Assembly (NCBI GenBank): GCA_016192915.1
Contig: JACPTF010000007.1
Span: 1 to 38,622, forward strand
Direction of reading: 5' to 3'
DNA length: 38,622 nt
Source: Candidatus Woesearchaeota archaeon
GTDB taxonomy: Archaea; Nanobdellota; Nanobdellia; Woesearchaeales; UBA10216
Below, one piece after another: positions 6,307 to 13,548 of this stretch. Both the position numbers and the translations under genes were made by a program. The notes below the pieces were generated by a model. That model ran no database searches, was not told the origin of the DNA, and saw nothing but the letters and a program-made list of their open reading frames with translations. The number at the start of each line of letters is the position of its first letter. Positions within the stretch are counted from its first letter, which is position 1.

Positions 6307-8037
6307 ATGGAAGCAGTTAAAGGAGCTGTTGAGGTAGAGCAGAAGACGTCTAACCCTGTTACAAATATTGCGCTCGACACAGTGAGAATTGGAAAGCAGG
6401 CGCTTGTCTTCGTCAGCACAAGGCAGTCAGCCGAGAAAGCTGCCGAGGAAATAGGCAATCATCTGAAATTAAAAGGTGAAAAGCTTACTTCCCTGGCAGA
6501 AGAAGCCCTGCACGCCCTTTCAAGACCTACAAGGCAGTGCGAAAGGCTGGCGAGATGCATAAAGGGGGGAGCAGCTTTCCACCACAGCGGCCTGACAGCA
6601 AAGCAAAGGCAGCTGATAGAAGATAATTTCCGCAGCGGGGCCATAAAGATAATTTGCTGCACGCCCACGCTGGCAGCAGGGGTAGACTTGCCCGCCTTCC
6701 GCGCAGTAATCCGCGATTTAAAGCGCTTTTCAGAGAGAAGCGGCTACGGCTACAGCGGGTCAAACTGGATACCTGTACTTGAATACCTGCAAATGACTGG
6801 AAGAGCCGGCAGGCCAAGGTTTGACAGCGAAGGCCAGGCAGTCATCGTGGCAGGCACCGAATCAGAAGAGGAAGAACTAACCGAGCGCTACATCCGTGGC
6901 GAGCCGGAAGACATCTTCTCAAAGCTCGCGGTTGAGCCGGTGCTCCGCACTTACCTGCTTTCGCTGATTTCCACAGGCATGGTGGGGAACCGCAAGGAGG
7001 TAATGGGCTTCTTTTCCAGGACGTTCTGGTCCCACCAGTACAAGGACTTCAAGCAGCTTGAAAAAATACTTGACAAGATGCTTCTCCTGCTTGAAGAGTG
7101 GGAATTCATCAGCAGAAGCGGCAATAAGGGCACAAATCGGGATGCACCCGATTGTGCATTCGGCCAAATGCCGAATTGCACTGCTGCGCCCTCAATGTCG
7201 TCTGCTGGCGACAAGCTTCGCCTCTCCGGCGAAGTATCAACCTTCGGCAGCGGCAACGAATTCATGTCCGCATCAGAAATAAAAAATGAAGTGGTGAAGC
7301 CAACGCTGCTAGGAGCAAGGGTCGCCCAGCTGTACCTTGACCCGCTGACAGCGCACGAAATAATAGTCGGCCTCAGGAAAGCAACAGCCAAAAAAATATC
7401 AGAGCCAATGCCGTTCCAGCTGCTGCAGCTACTCTCGTCAACGCTTGAGATGAGGCCTCTGCTGAAGGTCAAAGTCAGGGAGCTTGAGGACTTCCAGGCA
7501 ATCCTTGCCGAACACGGAGGCATGCTGCTGGTGGAGGAGCCGTCAATGTTCGAGGACGGCTACGATGAGTTCCTTGCATCGGTAAAGACTGCGAAATTTT
7601 TTGACGAGTGGATTGATGAGAAGGACGAGGAATACCTGCTTGAAAAGTACGGCATAAGGCCAGGAGAGATACACGCCAAGCTTGGCAGTGCAGACTGGCT
7701 GCTTTACTCTGCAGCAGAGCTCGCAAAACTAATGCGGCTGCAGCCACTTCTGAAGTATGTTGCAAAACTCAGGTTCAGAGTGGAGCACGGCATAAAGGAA
7801 GAGCTGCTGCCGCTTACCCAGCTCAGGGGCATAGGGCGAGTCAGGGCAAGGAAGCTGTTTGACAACAGGATAAGGAACCTTGCAGACGTCAAAAAAGCAG
7901 ACACGCCCACTTTAACCCAAATTCTCGGCAGCGGAAAGCTGGCACTTGACATAAAGCAGCAGCTTGGAGAAAAGACCGAGGTTGTAAAAGAAGGGAAGAG
8001 GAAGGGGCAGATAAACCTCAAGGATTATGGCGAATGA
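6307..8037 (+). CDS. Hel308-like helicase C-terminal portion (RecA2, winged helix, ratchet, HhH), no RecA1
   Basis: A 576-residue protein matching Hel308/Hjm from motif IV onward. It shows LVFVSTRQSAEKAA (about 33-46), FHHSGLTAKQRQLIEDNFR (about 91-109), motif V TPTLAAGVDLPA, motif VI QMTGRAGRP, a ratchet region with QLYLDPLTAHEI, and the C-terminal helix-hairpin-helix LRGIGRVRARKLFDNRI. The first RecA domain with Walker A and DExH boxes is absent, and nothing upstream on this strand encodes it, so the protein cannot hydrolyse ATP alone. Residues about 275-311, in the winged-helix region, are encoded by a palindromic repeat insertion. A TATA-like AGATTAAAAACG about 27 bp before the ATG suggests a real start. 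It could be a split helicase whose other half lies elsewhere, or a decaying gene. Confidence 0.82.
   Translation: MEAVKGAVEVEQKTSNPVTNIALDTVRIGKQALVFVSTRQSAEKAAEEIGNHLKLKGEKLTSLAEEALHALSRPTRQCERLARCIKGGAAFHHSGLTAKQRQLIEDNFRSGAIKIICCTPTLAAGVDLPAFRAVIRDLKRFSERSGYGYSGSNWIPVLEYLQMTGRAGRPRFDSEGQAVIVAGTESEEEELTERYIRGEPEDIFSKLAVEPVLRTYLLSLISTGMVGNRKEVMGFFSRTFWSHQYKDFKQLEKILDKMLLLLEEWEFISRSGNKGTNRDAPDCAFGQMPNCTAAPSMSSAGDKLRLSGEVSTFGSGNEFMSASEIKNEVVKPTLLGARVAQLYLDPLTAHEIIVGLRKATAKKISEPMPFQLLQLLSSTLEMRPLLKVKVRELEDFQAILAEHGGMLLVEEPSMFEDGYDEFLASVKTAKFFDEWIDEKDEEYLLEKYGIRPGEIHAKLGSADWLLYSAAELAKLMRLQPLLKYVAKLRFRVEHGIKEELLPLTQLRGIGRVRARKLFDNRIRNLADVKKADTPTLTQILGSGKLALDIKQQLGEKTEVVKEGKRKGQINLKDYGE
7130..7237. 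repeat. Family A element plus two further hairpins, inserted in frame in the Hel308-like gene
   Basis: Double hairpin: GCACAAATCGGG pairs with CCCGATTGTGC (7130-7157), then GTGCATTCGGC pairs with GCCGAATTGCAC (7154-7181). Two more stem-loops follow: TGTCG/CGACA (7196-7213) and CTTCGCC/GGCGAAG (7217-7235). The first unit is nearly the same sequence as the copy at 33547. The reading frame is kept. Confidence 0.75.
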
Positions 8038-8163
8038 ACAGCAAAGTATTTAAACAACAGAGAAAGCCCATTTTCAGAGATATCTTGCAGGTTTGCATTG
8101 TTTTTTTTTATTCTGCAAACAGTTCTTTTAACTGAATAAAAATTTGGTAATGGTGGTGAAAAG

Positions 8164-8412
8164 ATGAACGAAGAAGAAAGCAAATCCTTTAACATCATGA
8201 AAGACAAGCTTTCAGAACTCAGGATGAGGGTTATGACCCTTGAGTGGGACAAGAGCCACAACCAGCTTAACTCAAGCATGGAGCTTAAGTACTCGCAGAT
8301 AAAAGTTGAATGCGAAACCCTTCAGAAAAAGGTTGATGGTATCCAGGTTGAGCTGAAAGAGCAGGAAGTAACTGCAGCAGCAAAACTCCAGCCAGCAAAA
8401 GCAGCAGAATAA
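8164..8412 (+). CDS. Small charged coiled-coil protein, unknown function
   Basis: An 82-residue protein that is mostly predicted helix: heptad-like hydrophobics between residues about 8 and 68 (MKDKLSELRMRVMTLE, ELKYSQIKVECETLQKKV) followed by an Ala-rich tail. It has no catalytic motif or membrane segment. The upstream GGTGGTGAAAAG before the ATG is a good ribosome binding site. It could be a prefoldin-like or structural coiled coil, but there is no firm match. It converges on pth2. Confidence 0.7.
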   Translation: MNEEESKSFNIMKDKLSELRMRVMTLEWDKSHNQLNSSMELKYSQIKVECETLQKKVDGIQVELKEQEVTAAAKLQPAKAAE

Positions 8413-8425
8413 AAACAGGATTGAG

Positions 8426-8770
8426 CTACAAAATCTTCAGCTGTCCGGTTACCCTGTCTATTTTTTCTTCATTGTCCGGGCCAATCCCAAGACAGGTGAC
8501 TGTGCCGGCAGGTATTGCAGTGTGGCCAGCGTCGGTGATGAGCGCTGCTACCAGCTTTTCTTTCCTTGCGAGCACCTCGTACTTCTTCAGCTCATCCAAG
8601 TCAGCAACTTTAAGCACAACCTTTTTGCCCCCATCGGAGCGCCACTCGTCCATAACGGAACGTGATGACTTCAGCGCCGCCTCAAGTGAGGCATGTGCAA
8701 CCTGAACAGAAAGCTTACCCTTCGGTAGCTTTAAGTCAATCCTAACAAGGATAACCTGCTTGCAAGGCAT
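8426..8770 (-). CDS. pth2: Peptidyl-tRNA hydrolase, archaeal/eukaryotic type (Pth2)
   Basis: A 114-residue Pth2, which releases peptides from prematurely dropped peptidyl-tRNA. It begins KQVILVRIDLKLPKGKLSVQ and VAHAS follows, the family N-terminus with the conserved Lys and His. Near the C-terminus are ITDAGHTAIPAGTVTCLGIG and the PDNEEKIDRVTG segment, all diagnostic. The ATG at 8770 is preferred over one at 8812 because Pth2 proteins start just before KQV and GTGAT directly precedes the ATG. Confidence 0.93.
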   Translation of the reverse strand: MPCKQVILVRIDLKLPKGKLSVQVAHASLEAALKSSRSVMDEWRSDGGKKVVLKVADLDELKKYEVLARKEKLVAALITDAGHTAIPAGTVTCLGIGPDNEEKIDRVTGQLKIL

Positions 8771-8814
8771 ATCACTGATTCTTGCTGCCGGAATTAAAAA
8801 GCTTTCCATCAATT

Positions 8815-8847
8815 GGCTTTTTCTAGGCTTTTTCTAGGCTTTTTCTA
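8815..8847. repeat. Three tandem copies of an 11-bp unit
   Basis: GGCTTTTTCTA occurs three times in a row. The last copy contains the stop codon of the upstream minus-strand membrane gene, and each further copy repeats an in-frame-like TAG. It looks like local slippage. Confidence 0.8.
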
Positions 8848-9468
8848 CGTCAGAATTCTAACCAGCAGGGGCGCGATTAAGGAAAACACCCACACATTGA
8901 ATATGATGTGTGTTACCATGAAAAGTGTGCTCCTGCCAAAGTTGCTGCCGAGAAGCAGGTAACCCGGGATTATAATTGCGTCGTATAACAGCGTCATGGT
9001 TATGCCAGTAGAGGTTATGCTGCCGTTCATCAAATGAAACACGTTCGGCGCTGTAAGCCCCACAACTGCTACGCCGATAAAAGACACGAATGTTGAGTAA
9101 GTGAACCTTTCAGATATGACCTCTGCCAGAAAAAGCCCGACCAGCCCCACAATCAGGCCAGGCAGCCTTCCAAAAACAACTGAAGTGACAACAAGCCCAA
9201 GCATTATGAACTCGACACCCACAGAGACCTTTATCCACCGGTTGTAAATCATGGAGAAAGCCCCAAGAATTATAAAAAAAACCATGACTACAAGCGTCTT
9301 TATGTAAGCCCAAAAGAAAAAAAGCAGAACAAGGGCGGCAAGCACAAATAGTATGATAAACTTTTTTTCAACCAGGAAATTAAGCAATGACGTGAAGCTT
9401 TCGAGGCTATGGACTTTTGAGTGAGCCCACGAAACAATATCCTGCCTTCTTCGCTTCACAGAATCCAT
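8845..9468 (-). CDS. Multi-TM membrane protein, first of three paralogues
   Basis: A 207-residue protein with a charged N-terminal 35 residues, then about six hydrophobic segments (starting KFIILFVLAALVLLFFFWAY) and a short tail. It shares the architecture of the proteins at 10058-10654 and 10748-11338: a helix pair, FYKR/YNRW-type basic turn, a helix with VFG/IYGP, then a Gly-rich segment. The fold is reminiscent of ECF-transporter substrate-binding (S) components, which is speculation. It ends 75 bp before the pth2 start on the same strand. Confidence 0.75.
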   Translation of the reverse strand: MDSVKRRRQDIVSWAHSKVHSLESFTSLLNFLVEKKFIILFVLAALVLLFFFWAYIKTLVVMVFFIILGAFSMIYNRWIKVSVGVEFIMLGLVVTSVVFGRLPGLIVGLVGLFLAEVISERFTYSTFVSFIGVAVVGLTAPNVFHLMNGSITSTGITMTLLYDAIIIPGYLLLGSNFGRSTLFMVTHIIFNVWVFSLIAPLLVRILT

Positions 9469-9514
9469 TCTTCTGCCTTTTTGAACAGTTCTTGATCGTT
9501 AGTTTTTGATAAAC

Positions 9515-9617
9515 CCCAAAGTCAGCTTGCGCTGACTGGGCCCAATCGTGCCGCAAGTCGCTAAAAGGCGACTGCGCACAGTCGAGCCATGCTCGACTTG
9601 TGTTTGCACGATTTGGG
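9515..9617. repeat. Family A palindromic element, nested copy, 3' of tRNA-Arg
   Basis: The first outer hairpin is CCCAAAGTCAGC-TTGC-GCTGACTGGG (9515-9540). The second outer hairpin is CCCAATCGTGC (9541-9551) with GCACGATTTGGG (9606-9617). Its loop contains a full inner double hairpin: CGCAAGTCGC...GCGACTGCG and CACAGTCGAGC-CAT-GCTCGACTTGTG (9552-9602). This is the same nested arrangement as at 4945 and 9797. Confidence 0.8.
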
Positions 9618-9671
9618 TTTTTGTTAAAAAGGTTGAGCGAGCCCGCCGGGACTTCCTCACTGGCGTTCGGA

Positions 9672-9721
9672 GCACAAATCGCTGATGCGATTGTGCCCAG
9701 TCGGTTTTGCACCGACTTGGG
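9672..9721. repeat. Family A element inside the tRNA-Arg T-loop intron
   Basis: GCACAAATCGC-TGAT-GCGATTGTGC (9672-9696) followed by CCCAGTCGGT...ACCGACTTGGG (9696-9721). It occupies most of the 91-nt intron. Confidence 0.78.
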
Positions 9722-9796
9722 CATTAGCGCCGGGCGCCAATATTTGAACCCAGATCAATCGGTTACAGCCCTTTTCCCCGCTGCTGCGGGCAAAAG

Positions 9797-9894
9797 CCCA
9801 AGACGCTTTACGGCGTCTGGGCCCAGTCGAGCGCAATTCCGCGAGGAGCGGAATGCGCAATCGGGCGTCCCCCGATTTGCGCTCTCGACTTGGG
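9797..9894. repeat. Family A element, nested copy, inside the tRNA-Arg anticodon intron
   Basis: The outer hairpins are CCCAAGACGC/GCGTCTGGG (9797-9821) and CCCAGTCGAG (9822-9831) with CTCGACTTGGG (9884-9894). The second loop holds an inner double hairpin: GCGCAATTCCGC/GCGGAATGCGC and GCGCAATCGGG/CCCGATTTGCGC (9831-9882). Confidence 0.8.
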
Positions 9895-9921
9895 CGCTGG
9901 CGGAAAAACGCTACTGTTACG

Positions 9922-9972
9922 TATCGTTTTTTGGTCCAGCTTTTTGCCGGCCGCTGCCGGGAAAAAGATGGT
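9922..9972 (-). repeat. Family B-like sequence at the 5' end of the tRNA-Arg anticodon intron
   Basis: On the minus strand the intron starts ACCATCTTTTTC, continues through a GC-rich hairpin, then CAAAAAGCTGGACCAAAAAA. It matches the tRNA-Glu and tRNA-Ile introns in order and wording. Confidence 0.6.
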
Positions 9973-10057
9973 CCGAAGCCGATCGCACTGTCCGGATTGT
10001 GCTACAGGCCCGTGCCTGACTAACCCTGACCACTATTTAAAGTTATGGCGAATCACA

Positions 10058-10654
10058 CTAAACAATAATTCCCCTAACGAAGTTGCCAAGAAGCGAGAAT
10101 ATAATAAAGTTAAAGGAGATGTTAACAACTACGAAAGCAAGAAGCTTGAACCTCAGCTCAGCATCGCTTTGAAAGGCGTAAAGAGGCTGGGCCACAGCAT
10201 TATAAAGGATGCTCATGAGCAGTCCCAAAGTGACCATGTTGGCTGTTGGGAAGAATGCCGAAACAAAGCCAACCGCAGCCCTGCCAGGAACATAACCAAT
10301 TATGAACGCGTCAATGCCTGAATTCATTATTTCTGCAACAACTGTAATGATGGCGCCGAACAAGGCTCCTGTAACGGGCCCGTAAGCTACTCCTGCCATG
10401 ACTGTCGCGAAAGTGACAAGCTCAACCGCTGGGGGAACCCTCATGAACCTCTTGTACAGGGTTGAGAAAACCGCAATGAATGCAAGAAGAGCAAGCACAA
10501 CTGCCTCCTTGAGGTAGTGCTTCAGCGAAAATACGATAAAAAAGCCGACCAGTACGCCTATGGCAAGAGTTTTGTGCTCGTTCAAAATGGAGCGGGCGCT
10601 GTCAAGATTACGCAGATTTGCGCCTTTCCTGCTCTGGAACTGCCATGCAGCCAT
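10058..10654 (-). CDS. Multi-TM membrane protein, second of three paralogues
   Basis: A 198-residue protein with about six TM segments after a basic N-terminus. Its middle region, VAYGPVTGALFGAIITVVAEIM then IGYVPGRAAVGFVSAFF, parallels IFYGPGVGTLYAIVISITSEIA and ITYIPPRIATAFVAPW in the third paralogue. The ATG at 10654 lies about 25 bp after a TATA box (CGTTTATATGCAC on the minus strand, about 10677-10689), so it has its own promoter. The role may be transport of a small molecule (ECF S-like topology), but no motif fixes the substrate. Confidence 0.75.
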   Translation of the reverse strand: MAAWQFQSRKGANLRNLDSARSILNEHKTLAIGVLVGFFIVFSLKHYLKEAVVLALLAFIAVFSTLYKRFMRVPPAVELVTFATVMAGVAYGPVTGALFGAIITVVAEIMNSGIDAFIIGYVPGRAAVGFVSAFFPTANMVTLGLLMSILYNAVAQPLYAFQSDAELRFKLLAFVVVNISFNFIIFSLLGNFVRGIIV

Positions 10655-10747
10655 TAATTATGGCAGGAAGCGAAATGTGCATATAAACGTATTCTATAGA
10701 CAATTTAAACATTTTATAAAACCAGAATATTTTGGAATTTGCAGTTT

Positions 10748-11338
10748 CTAAATGATACTCTTCAGGATTTCAAAAAGCGGCTCTCCCAGGAACTTGAAAA
10801 TGAGTAAGTTCAGCGGGATGTTCATGGCGCTGAAATAAAGGCCTTTTATGCGCTTCTCTATGTCTGTCAGGTAATAGTAAACGGGCTGCTGAAGGGCGTT
10901 GTAAAGAATGCTCATCAGCATGCCAAGCATAGCGATGTTATGCACAGGACCTGTGCCGTTGCCGTAAAGCCACGGTGCCACAAATGCCGTAGCAATCCTT
11001 GGCGGGATGTAGGTTATGCTGAATGGGTCAAGGGCCTGTGCGGCAATTTCAGAGGTAATGCTGATTACAATCGCATATAGGGTCCCAACTCCAGGGCCGT
11101 AAAAGATGCTAACGGCAACCACAGTAAGCGTTATCAGCTCAAAGGCAGGCGGGGCCTGGAAAACCCTTTTGTAAAAAGTTGAAAACGTGGCAGCTACACC
11201 AAGAAGGGAGATTATGAAGAATGCCTTTATCTGGGAAGTAAACAGAATAAGTGCGGCAACAGCGACAAAGCCCAGTAAGACATATCTTTTGTTCCTCAAA
11301 AAAAGCTTAAACAGCGAAACAAGCCACGACTTTACCAT
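10748..11338 (-). CDS. Multi-TM membrane protein, third of three paralogues
   Basis: A 196-residue protein with the same layout as its two neighbours: an N-terminal amphipathic stretch, a strongly hydrophobic helix pair, the TFYKRVFQAPPAFELITL turn also seen as TLYKRFMRVPPAVELVTF in paralogue two, and C-terminal helices. A TATA box (AGCTTTATATTTG on the minus strand, about 11365-11377) about 28 bp before the ATG indicates separate transcription. The shared PPA(F/V)EL(I/V)T motif after the second helix pair is the best family marker. Function unknown. Confidence 0.75.
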   Translation of the reverse strand: MVKSWLVSLFKLFLRNKRYVLLGFVAVAALILFTSQIKAFFIISLLGVAATFSTFYKRVFQAPPAFELITLTVVAVSIFYGPGVGTLYAIVISITSEIAAQALDPFSITYIPPRIATAFVAPWLYGNGTGPVHNIAMLGMLMSILYNALQQPVYYYLTDIEKRIKGLYFSAMNIPLNLLIFKFLGEPLFEILKSII

Positions 11339-11381
11339 TACGATTTTGTTAAGGAACTTCAGACAAATATAAAGCTTTTTG

Positions 11382-11894
11382 TTATGATTTCATCCGGGCA
11401 GCTATGCTGGTTGTCATTTGCTTAGGCGAAACGTACTTAAAAGAGTTTCCTGACTGTAGAAATGTCTCGATGTTGACCATAGTAACTTCTCTGTAAGCTG
11501 TCAATGCATTTTCGATTAATTCCTCAAAAGTCACATTTTCCCCGTGTTTTTTCAAACCTGAATATAATCCGGTTTTTTCATGATATCCAAAGCTTCCTCT
11601 TAGGGTCAGCCCCCTTTTGATTTTGTGGCCATTATCCTGCGCCTTTCCAATTTCTTCCTGGAAAACTTCAACAATGAGCCATTCCAGCGTCTCAGTTGGT
11701 TGGCGCATAATGCCTCTCAGGGGCAAATAGAAGTCTTCAATCACAACTCGCTCAAACCAAGGCCTTGCGTCAGGAGGCACGCGTTCGATTAATGCCGTTT
11801 CCCCGGTCGTTAGCTGTTTCTCATAATTGCCATCCACAATATTTTTAAGGATAGAGTGATGTACATAGCTTGTTGGCATGTAGTGTTTTGTCAT
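11382..11894 (-). CDS. Hypothetical protein, 170 residues
   Basis: I do not recognise the family. The protein is soluble, mixed alpha/beta by composition, with conserved-looking charged stretches (ERVPPDARPWFERVVIEDFY) and no signal peptide, TM segment or cysteine motif. A TATA box (AAAATATTTAAGC on the minus strand, about 11920-11932) lies about 28 bp before the ATG, which supports both the start and expression. It is transcribed divergently from proS, with a family A palindrome between them. Confidence 0.65.
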   Translation of the reverse strand: MTKHYMPTSYVHHSILKNIVDGNYEKQLTTGETALIERVPPDARPWFERVVIEDFYLPLRGIMRQPTETLEWLIVEVFQEEIGKAQDNGHKIKRGLTLRGSFGYHEKTGLYSGLKKHGENVTFEELIENALTAYREVTMVNIETFLQSGNSFKYVSPKQMTTSIAARMKS

Positions 11895-11950
11895 GCAGCT
11901 TAGGAAACTCAGCCAGCTTAAATATTTTTTCTGTTAACAAAAATTCACAA

Positions 11951-12001
11951 CCCAAATCGAGCACTGCTCGATTTGGCCCAGTCGCTCAAAAGCGACTTGG
12001 G
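11951..12001. repeat. Family A palindromic element upstream of proS
   Basis: The simplest complete copy: CCCAAATCGAGC-ACT-GCTCGATTTGG (11951-11976) and CCCAGTCGCT-CAAA-AGCGACTTGGG (11977-12001), sharing a GGCCC linker. It lies directly before the proS TATA box (CATTTAAATACGC, about 12005-12017). Confidence 0.82.
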
Positions 12002-12045
12002 AAACATTTAAATACGCTCTACGGCTGGTTTTTGGCTGGATAATT

Positions 12046-13536
12046 ATGACTAACAAAAAAAGTAAAAAAGCAGCTGCCAACAAGGACAACGGCTTGGACA
12101 AGAAAACAATCGGGCTCACCGCGAAGAAGTCCGAGGACTTCTCCGAGTGGTACACCCAGCTGATAGCCAAGGCAGAGCTTGCCGACTACACGAAAGTGTC
12201 TGGGTGCATGGTCCTGAGGCCTTACGGATACGCAATCTGGGAGAAGATAGTCAAAGAAGTTGACAGCAGGCTCAAGAAGATGGGCGTCCAGAACTGTTAC
12301 TTCCCCTTATTCATACCTGAGAGCCTTCTCAAAAAGGAGGAGCAGCACGTCAAGGGCTTTGCCCCGGAAGTTGCCTGGGTAACTCACGCGAGCGACACAA
12401 AGCTGGACGAAAGACTCGCGGTAAGGCCCACATCGGAGACCATAATGTACGATTCTGTATCAAAATGGGTGAGAAGCTGGCGAGACCTGCCCTTAAAGCT
12501 GAACCAGTGGAACAACGTTGTAAGGTGGGAATTCAAGCACCCAACGCCATTCATAAGAACAAGGGAGTTCCTGTGGTGCGAGGGACACACAGCATTTGCG
12601 ACTAAAGAAGAGGCGGAGCAGGAAATAAACGACATAATGGCGCTGTGGAAGGAAATAACCGAGAACTACCTCGCACTGGCGGGAGTTGCAGGGAGAAAAG
12701 GCGAGGCAGAGAAGTTTGCAGGCGCACTGGCGAGCTACAGCATTGAATATTTCCTGCCGAATGGCAAGGCAGCGCAGGGCCCTGATGCGCACTTTGACGG
12801 CCAGAACTTTGCAAAGGCGTTTGACATCACCTTCCTGAACGAAGAAGGCAAAAAGGACTATGTCTGGCAGAACACGTGGGCAATAACGACAAGGATGCTC
12901 GGCATCATTGCAATGGTACACGGCGACGACCACGGTTTGATAATTCCGCCAAGGATAGCCCCTATACATGCCGTTATTGTACCGATACTGTTTGAGGACT
13001 CGAAAAAGGACGTTTTGGCAGTTGCTGAAAAAATACGAAAAGAACTTGAAAAAGAAAACATTGCAGTTGAAGTTGATGCGAGGGAAACCTATACTGCCGG
13101 GTGGAAGTTCAACGAGTGGGAACTCAAGGGCGTTCCAATAAGGATAGAGCTTGGTCCCCGCGACTTGGAAAAGCAGCAGCTCGTTCTATTCAGAAGAGAC
13201 ACCATGCAGAAGGAAACAGCTAAAATCACAGCCGCCGCGGCTGCCGTGAAAAGAAAGCTTGACGAAATTCAGCAATCAATGCTCAGCAAATCAAGGCAGC
13301 AGCTTGAAAGCAGCATTGTCGCTGTTAAGAGCGTTCCCGAAATCGCCGCAGCAGTCAAAGCCAAAAAAGCCCCAAAGGGCTTTTTTTGCGGCAGTGCAAA
13401 GTGCGAGGCAGAGATCAAGGAGAAGGCAGACGGGGTCACATCACGTTGTATGACTCTTGACAGCAGCGATAAAAAGGGCAGATGTGTAGTATGTGGCAAA
13501 GAAGGAACTGTAACGTATTTTGGAAAGGCTTATTGA
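12046..13536 (+). CDS. proS: Prolyl-tRNA synthetase, archaeal/eukaryotic type
   Basis: A 496-residue class II synthetase that charges tRNA-Pro. It has the TSE loop (129-131, RPTSETIMY), motif 2 region RWEFKHPTPFIRTREFLWCEG (160-180), and motif 3 region VHGDDHGLIIPPRIAPI (291-307). An anticodon-binding domain follows, and then the archaeal-type C-terminal domain with Cys pairs (FFCGSAKCE and RCVVCGKEG) ending in FGKAY. The N-terminal 25 residues are Lys-rich. The start follows a TATA box at about 12005-12017. The stop is only 12 bp from the end of the convergent fic gene, and a second, degenerate copy of its 3' end lies beyond fic at 14583-14654. Confidence 0.96.
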   Translation: MTNKKSKKAAANKDNGLDKKTIGLTAKKSEDFSEWYTQLIAKAELADYTKVSGCMVLRPYGYAIWEKIVKEVDSRLKKMGVQNCYFPLFIPESLLKKEEQHVKGFAPEVAWVTHASDTKLDERLAVRPTSETIMYDSVSKWVRSWRDLPLKLNQWNNVVRWEFKHPTPFIRTREFLWCEGHTAFATKEEAEQEINDIMALWKEITENYLALAGVAGRKGEAEKFAGALASYSIEYFLPNGKAAQGPDAHFDGQNFAKAFDITFLNEEGKKDYVWQNTWAITTRMLGIIAMVHGDDHGLIIPPRIAPIHAVIVPILFEDSKKDVLAVAEKIRKELEKENIAVEVDARETYTAGWKFNEWELKGVPIRIELGPRDLEKQQLVLFRRDTMQKETAKITAAAAAVKRKLDEIQQSMLSKSRQQLESSIVAVKSVPEIAAAVKAKKAPKGFFCGSAKCEAEIKEKADGVTSRCMTLDSSDKKGRCVVCGKEGTVTYFGKAY

Positions 13537-13548
13537 TAGACTTATGTA

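Larger units (their letters stand above)
9638..10011 (-). tRNA. tRNA-Arg(TCG) with two very large introns
   Basis: Minus-strand exons: acceptor GGGCCTG (10005-10011), D-stem GCAC/GTGC, anticodon stem ATCGG (9979-9983) with CTTCGG and anticodon TCG at 9974-9976. Exon 2 resumes with A, CCGAT (9758-9762), a 4-nt variable loop, CTGGG (9749-9753) and TTCAAA. Exon 3 is T, CCCGG (9646-9650), CGGGCTC (9639-9645) and G73. Removing 9764-9972 (209 nt, position 37/38) and 9652-9742 (91 nt, position 59/60) leaves a regular 74-nt tRNA. Both introns close on themselves: TTTTTCCC/GGGGAAAA for the first and TGGCG/CGCCA for the second. A TATA box (ACTTTAAATAG, about 10036-10046) precedes it. Confidence 0.85.

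Noticed and set aside
9515-9617. Insertion sequence ends (IS200/IS605 type hairpins)
   Set aside because: Subterminal hairpins are similar in spirit, but no transposase frame lies in or near any copy in this window.
4945-12001. Possible CRISPR array, because of many short repeats
   Set aside because: The repeats are palindromic double hairpins with variable stems at scattered sites; there are no regularly spaced identical direct repeats with unique spacers and no cas genes.
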